Below are positions 6,555 through 9,777 of a stretch of DNA of 9,777 bases, piece by piece. A program made the position numbers and the translations under genes. This DNA is from Bacteroidales bacterium UBA2030 (lineage in GTDB: Bacteria; Bacteroidota; Bacteroidia; Bacteroidales; TTA-H9), in NCBI GenBank assembly GCA_002332755.1, contig DDBO01000134.1, forward strand, positions 1 to 9,777, in the 5' to 3' direction. The stretch's first letter is position 1; each line of letters begins with the position of its first letter. Below the pieces are notes generated by a model that had not been told where the DNA came from, did no database searches, and was given only the letters and a program-made list of their open reading frames with translations.

Positions 6555-6593
6555 AAAGGAGGCTGCTGGAAATCCGGCAGTCTCCTTTTATTA
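6555..6593. terminator. Bidirectional terminator between the PepSY-like and DUF3467 genes
   Basis: AAAGGAGGCTGCTGG pairs with CCGGCAGTCTCCTTT over 15 bp (two G-U pairs in the RNA of one strand), loop AAAT. It is followed by TTTATTATT on the plus strand and ATTTTTTTT on the minus strand. It sits in the 89-bp gap between two converging stop codons (6533 and 6623) and can end both transcripts. Confidence 0.9.
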
Positions 6594-6622
6594 TTAAAGA
6601 CCTAACGAATACAAAGATTGTA

Positions 6623-6940
6623 TCAGGCCATGCCTGTTGGGCCCAGGTTCATGGGAAAGCCCCCGCCATCGGGTCCGGTTTCACGAATTTCGCCATGCAC
6701 CTGTTCGTACTTGGCAATATTGTCGCGCAAGGCCCTGAGTAAACGTTTGGCATTGACCGGAGTCATGATAATTCTTGAACGCACCCGTGCCTTGGGCATA
6801 CCCGGAAGAGCGCTTAAAAAATCAACCAGAAACTCCGAATCGGAATGGGTAATGATGGCCAGGTTGGAATAGGTGCCAGTAGCAACTTCTTCCGGCAGGT
6901 CAACCTGAATTTGATTGGGCTGGGACTTTTTATTATCCAT
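6623..6940 (-). CDS. DUF3467 family protein, 105 aa
   Basis: A small soluble protein of unknown function. The visible core runs from QIQVDLPEEVATGTYSNLA (residues 10-28) through a strand with acidic residues (SDSEFLVDFLSALPG) and a basic arginine-rich stretch (KARVRSRIIMTP) to a helix (AKRLLRALRDNIAKYEQ). A flexible Gly/Pro-rich tail follows. This order and length are those of DUF3467 proteins. It lies 32 bp downstream of the rpoC stop on the same strand and ends at a strong terminator, so it is most likely the last gene of the RNA polymerase transcript. That placement, which I recall as common in Bacteroidota, hints at a role near transcription or simply at co-regulation. No signal peptide or membrane segment is present. 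Confidence 0.85.
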   Translation of the reverse strand: MDNKKSQPNQIQVDLPEEVATGTYSNLAIITHSDSEFLVDFLSALPGMPKARVRSRIIMTPVNAKRLLRALRDNIAKYEQVHGEIRETGPDGGGFPMNLGPTGMA

Positions 6941-6972
6941 GTACCTGAATTTAAGTTTTCAATGATTATAGA

Positions 6973-9777
6973 TTAATCTCTTTTGGAAGCTTCGAGAGCA
7001 TCCCAGTCTTCGCTTGTACCTACCATGAGGTTTTCGTATTCGCGTAAACCAGTTCCTGCCGGGATAAGGTGGCCAACAATAACGTTTTCTTTCAACCCCT
7101 GGAGGGTATCTATCTTAGCGTTAATTGCGGCTTGGGTGAGCACCTTGGTGGTTTCCTGGAAGGATGCTGCCGAAATCCAGCTCTTGGTCTGCAACGAAGC
7201 ACGGGTAATACCCTGAAGCACCTGACGGGCGGTGGCAGGACGGGTATCTCGGGCCTCAACCAGCTTTTTATCCTTACGCTTGAGCTGAGAATTTTCCTCC
7301 CTGAGCCTACGTGCAGTGATAATCTGACCAGCAACCAGGTTGGGGCTGTCGCCAGGATCCTCTACCATTTTCTTACCAAAGAGCCAATCGTTTTCGTCCT
7401 GGAAATCGGGTTTGTTTACAAGTTCACCTTCAAGGAATTTGCTATCGCCCGGATCTTCAATCTCAACTTTTCGCATCATCTGGCGAACAATCACCTCAAA
7501 ATGCTTATCGTTGATTTTTACCCCCTGCAGGCGGTATACTTCCTGGATCTCATTAACAATATATTCCTGTAAAACCATAGGTCCTTTGATGGCCAGGATG
7601 TCGGCAGGTGAAATGGCGCCTTCTGACAGTGGCTGACCAGCTTTCACAAAATCGTTTTCCTGCACAAGGATCTGTTTGGTAGTAGGAATCAGATAAGTTT
7701 TTTCTTCACCTGTACGGTTGGTAATAATCAGCTCACGATTGCCGCGCTTGAGTTTCTTACCAAAGGTAACGATCCCGTCGATTTCGGCAACCCGTGCAGG
7801 ATCGGAAGGTATACGAGCTTCGAAGAGCTCTGTAACCCTGGGCAGACCACCGGTGATGTCACCCGTTTTACCAACAGCCCTGGGTATCTTCACCAGCAAC
7901 TCACCCGCCTTAATGCTTTGTCCGTTATCCACCTGAATGTGAGCACCTACGGGAATATCAAACACCTTAATTTCTTCACCTTCGGGGGTAAGGATGCGTA
8001 TGGCAGGATTTTTAACCTTCTGGCGGCTTTCGATGACCACTTTATAGGGGTGTCCGGTCTGTTCTGCCGATTCCGTTTTAAAGGTAACACCCTCTACCAG
8101 ATTGTGATACGAAACCACACCGGTTACATCCGAAACAATCACTGCATTGTAAGGATCCCAGTCGCAGATAAGGTCTCCTTTCTTCACCATGTCACCGTTT
8201 TTCACATACAGGTGAGCACCATAGGGTATATTGGAGGTAGTAAGCACCACATCGGTTTTCGGGTCTATGATGCGCATTTCGGCAGAGCGGCCAATCACAA
8301 CATCATAAGTCTGACCACTGTCGCTCTGGTATTCGACCGAACGGAGCTCATCCATCTGCAGGCGTCCATCGTATTTAGCTTCAATTTTTGAAGTCATGGC
8401 AATATTGCCGGCAACCCCCCCAACGTGGAAGGTACGCAGGGTAAGCTGAGTACCAGGTTCACCGATCGACTGCGCAGCAATGACCCCTACGGCTTCGCCT
8501 TTTTGTACCAGCTTGCCGGTAGCCAGGTTACGACCGTAGCACAGAGCGCAAACGCCATTCTTCGATTCGCAGGTCAACACTGAACGAATATCAACTGTTT
8601 CAATGCCGGCTTTTTCGATACGACCAGCGAGTTCTTCATTCAATTCCTGGCCGGCTGCTGCAATCACTTCGCCGGTATGGGGATCATATACATCGTGGAG
8701 GGCCACCCGACCCAGGATCCGGTCGTAGAGGCTTTCCACCACTTCTTCATTCTTTTTCAATGCAGTAACCGTCAGGCCACGGAGGGTGCCGCAGTCCTCT
8801 TCATTGATGATAACATCATGAGCTACGTCAACCAAACGACGGGTAAGATAACCTGCATCGGCGGTTTTCAGAGCGGTGTCGGCCAAACCTTTACGGGCAC
8901 CGTGCGTAGAAATAAAGTACTCGAGCACCGAAAGCCCTTCTTTAAAGTTGGAGATAATGGGGTTTTCGATGATTTCACCACCTTCTGAGCCTGATTTCTT
9001 GGGCTTTGCCATCAGTCCGCGCATACCGGCTAGCTGACGGATCTGCTCCTTCGAACCACGGGCACCTGAATCAAGCATCATGTAAAGTGAGTTGAATCCC
9101 TGCTTGTCTTTCACAAGCTTATCCATCAACGAAAGGGTAAGCCTGCTGTTGGTGTGGGTCCAGATATCAATAATCTGGTTATAGCGTTCATTATTGGTGA
9201 TAAATCCCATTGAGTAGTTGGCCATCACTTCTTCAACTTCTTCGTTGGCCTGTTCAATCAGTTCGTCCTTGTTTTCCGGAATAATCACATCGCCCAGATT
9301 GAACGACAAACCACCGCGGAAGGCCGACATAAATCCCAGTTCCTTGATATCATCGAGGAACTTAGCAGTGACAGCAGTACCCGTTCGTTTGATGACTTCA
9401 GCAATAATATCCCGAAGGTTTTTCTTAGTCAGCAACTGGTTGATGAATCCCATTTCTTTGGGAACTACCCTGTTGAATAGCACACGGCCTACCGTAGTTT
9501 CAATAATTTGGGTTTTGGCAGGTTCTGTGCTGTAATCCGTGATTTTTACCTTGATAATTGCATGAAGGTCAACTTTTTTCTCGTTGTAGGCTATCACCAC
9601 TTCTTCCGGGGAATAGAAAACCATTCCTTCCCCTTTTACGGGGTTACCGGGTTCTGATTTGCGTGCTTTGGTGATATAATAGAGGCCGAGGACCATGTCC
9701 TGCGAAGGAACGGTAACGGCACGGCCGTTTACGGGCTTGAGCAGGTTGTTCGCGGAAAGCATAAGGAACCTCGCCTC
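6973..9777 (-). CDS. rpoC: DNA-directed RNA polymerase subunit beta' (C-terminal part, cut by window edge)
   Basis: Catalytic-core subunit of RNA polymerase. The reading frame continues through the right edge (EARFL precedes the Met at 9762, matching the family), so that Met is internal and roughly the first third of the protein lies outside the window. Counting from that Met: LSANNLLKPVNG with VPSQD (2-22), the second zinc site with C324, C398, C405 and C408, DSGARGS (231-237), the bridge helix (about 277-316, including FISTHGARKGLADTALKT), and trigger-loop halves around GVIAAQSIGEPGTQLTLRTF (426-445) and GDITGGLPRVTELFEAR (634-650). Between the latter two, about 185 residues form an SI3-like insertion made of repeated barrel-sandwich-type segments, as in E. 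coli. The C terminus carries ISAASFQETT and IVGHLIPAGTG. All key motifs are intact. DUF3467 follows after 32 bp. Confidence 0.98.
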   Translation of the reverse strand, partial: EARFLMLSANNLLKPVNGRAVTVPSQDMVLGLYYITKARKSEPGNPVKGEGMVFYSPEEVVIAYNEKKVDLHAIIKVKITDYSTEPAKTQIIETTVGRVLFNRVVPKEMGFINQLLTKKNLRDIIAEVIKRTGTAVTAKFLDDIKELGFMSAFRGGLSFNLGDVIIPENKDELIEQANEEVEEVMANYSMGFITNNERYNQIIDIWTHTNSRLTLSLMDKLVKDKQGFNSLYMMLDSGARGSKEQIRQLAGMRGLMAKPKKSGSEGGEIIENPIISNFKEGLSVLEYFISTHGARKGLADTALKTADAGYLTRRLVDVAHDVIINEEDCGTLRGLTVTALKKNEEVVESLYDRILGRVALHDVYDPHTGEVIAAAGQELNEELAGRIEKAGIETVDIRSVLTCESKNGVCALCYGRNLATGKLVQKGEAVGVIAAQSIGEPGTQLTLRTFHVGGVAGNIAMTSKIEAKYDGRLQMDELRSVEYQSDSGQTYDVVIGRSAEMRIIDPKTDVVLTTSNIPYGAHLYVKNGDMVKKGDLICDWDPYNAVIVSDVTGVVSYHNLVEGVTFKTESAEQTGHPYKVVIESRQKVKNPAIRILTPEGEEIKVFDIPVGAHIQVDNGQSIKAGELLVKIPRAVGKTGDITGGLPRVTELFEARIPSDPARVAEIDGIVTFGKKLKRGNRELIITNRTGEEKTYLIPTTKQILVQENDFVKAGQPLSEGAISPADILAIKGPMVLQEYIVNEIQEVYRLQGVKINDKHFEVIVRQMMRKVEIEDPGDSKFLEGELVNKPDFQDENDWLFGKKMVEDPGDSPNLVAGQIITARRLREENSQLKRKDKKLVEARDTRPATARQVLQGITRASLQTKSWISAASFQETTKVLTQAAINAKIDTLQGLKENVIVGHLIPAGTGLREYENLMVGTSEDWDALEASKRD

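Noticed and set aside
9760..9762. ATG at 9762 as the rpoC start
   Set aside because: The frame stays open to the window edge and the preceding residues EARFL match the interior of beta' proteins, so this is an internal methionine.

Overview
The window looks like chromosomal DNA of a Bacteroidota member, probably class Bacteroidia. Three things point there: a good match to the Bacteroidota sigma-ABfr promoter (TTG, 19 nt, TATGTTTGC), the near absence of Shine-Dalgarno sequences before the starts, and the gene content (a DUF4476 secreted protein, a DUF3467 gene directly after rpoC, a PepSY-type membrane protein). Genus or species cannot be assigned from the sequence alone.

Layout. Positions 1-360 hold three diverged copies of a GC-rich palindromic intergenic repeat. 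A terminator (369-402) and two minus-strand genes follow (427-3103), 22 bp apart. These encode the two halves of the saccharopine enzyme that animals and plants make as one bifunctional protein: a lysine-ketoglutarate reductase-type subunit (upstream) and a saccharopine dehydrogenase-type subunit (downstream). A recognisable promoter lies before the pair. Positions 3104-3871 are a long, AT-rich, mostly non-coding gap. It contains one short reading frame, broken by a single in-frame stop, whose last part would be a membrane helix.

Three plus-strand genes follow: a secreted protein with two tandem DUF4476 domains (3872-5152), a lipoprotein with a probable OB fold and a His-rich stretch (5273-5848), and a small three-helix PepSY-like membrane protein (5967-6533). 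Each is followed by its own hairpin terminator, so they are probably largely separate transcription units. The last terminator is bidirectional and also serves the opposing rpoC-DUF3467 unit (6623-9777, minus strand). The rpoC gene is cut by the right edge of the window; about 934 C-terminal residues are present.

No phage, transposase, CRISPR array, rRNA or tRNA was seen. Most of the window is ordinary core genome. The parts most worth a second look are the phased palindromic repeat cluster, the split eukaryote-like saccharopine pair, the DUF4476 duplication with strongly selected sequence, and the broken frame in the 3.1-3.9 kb gap.
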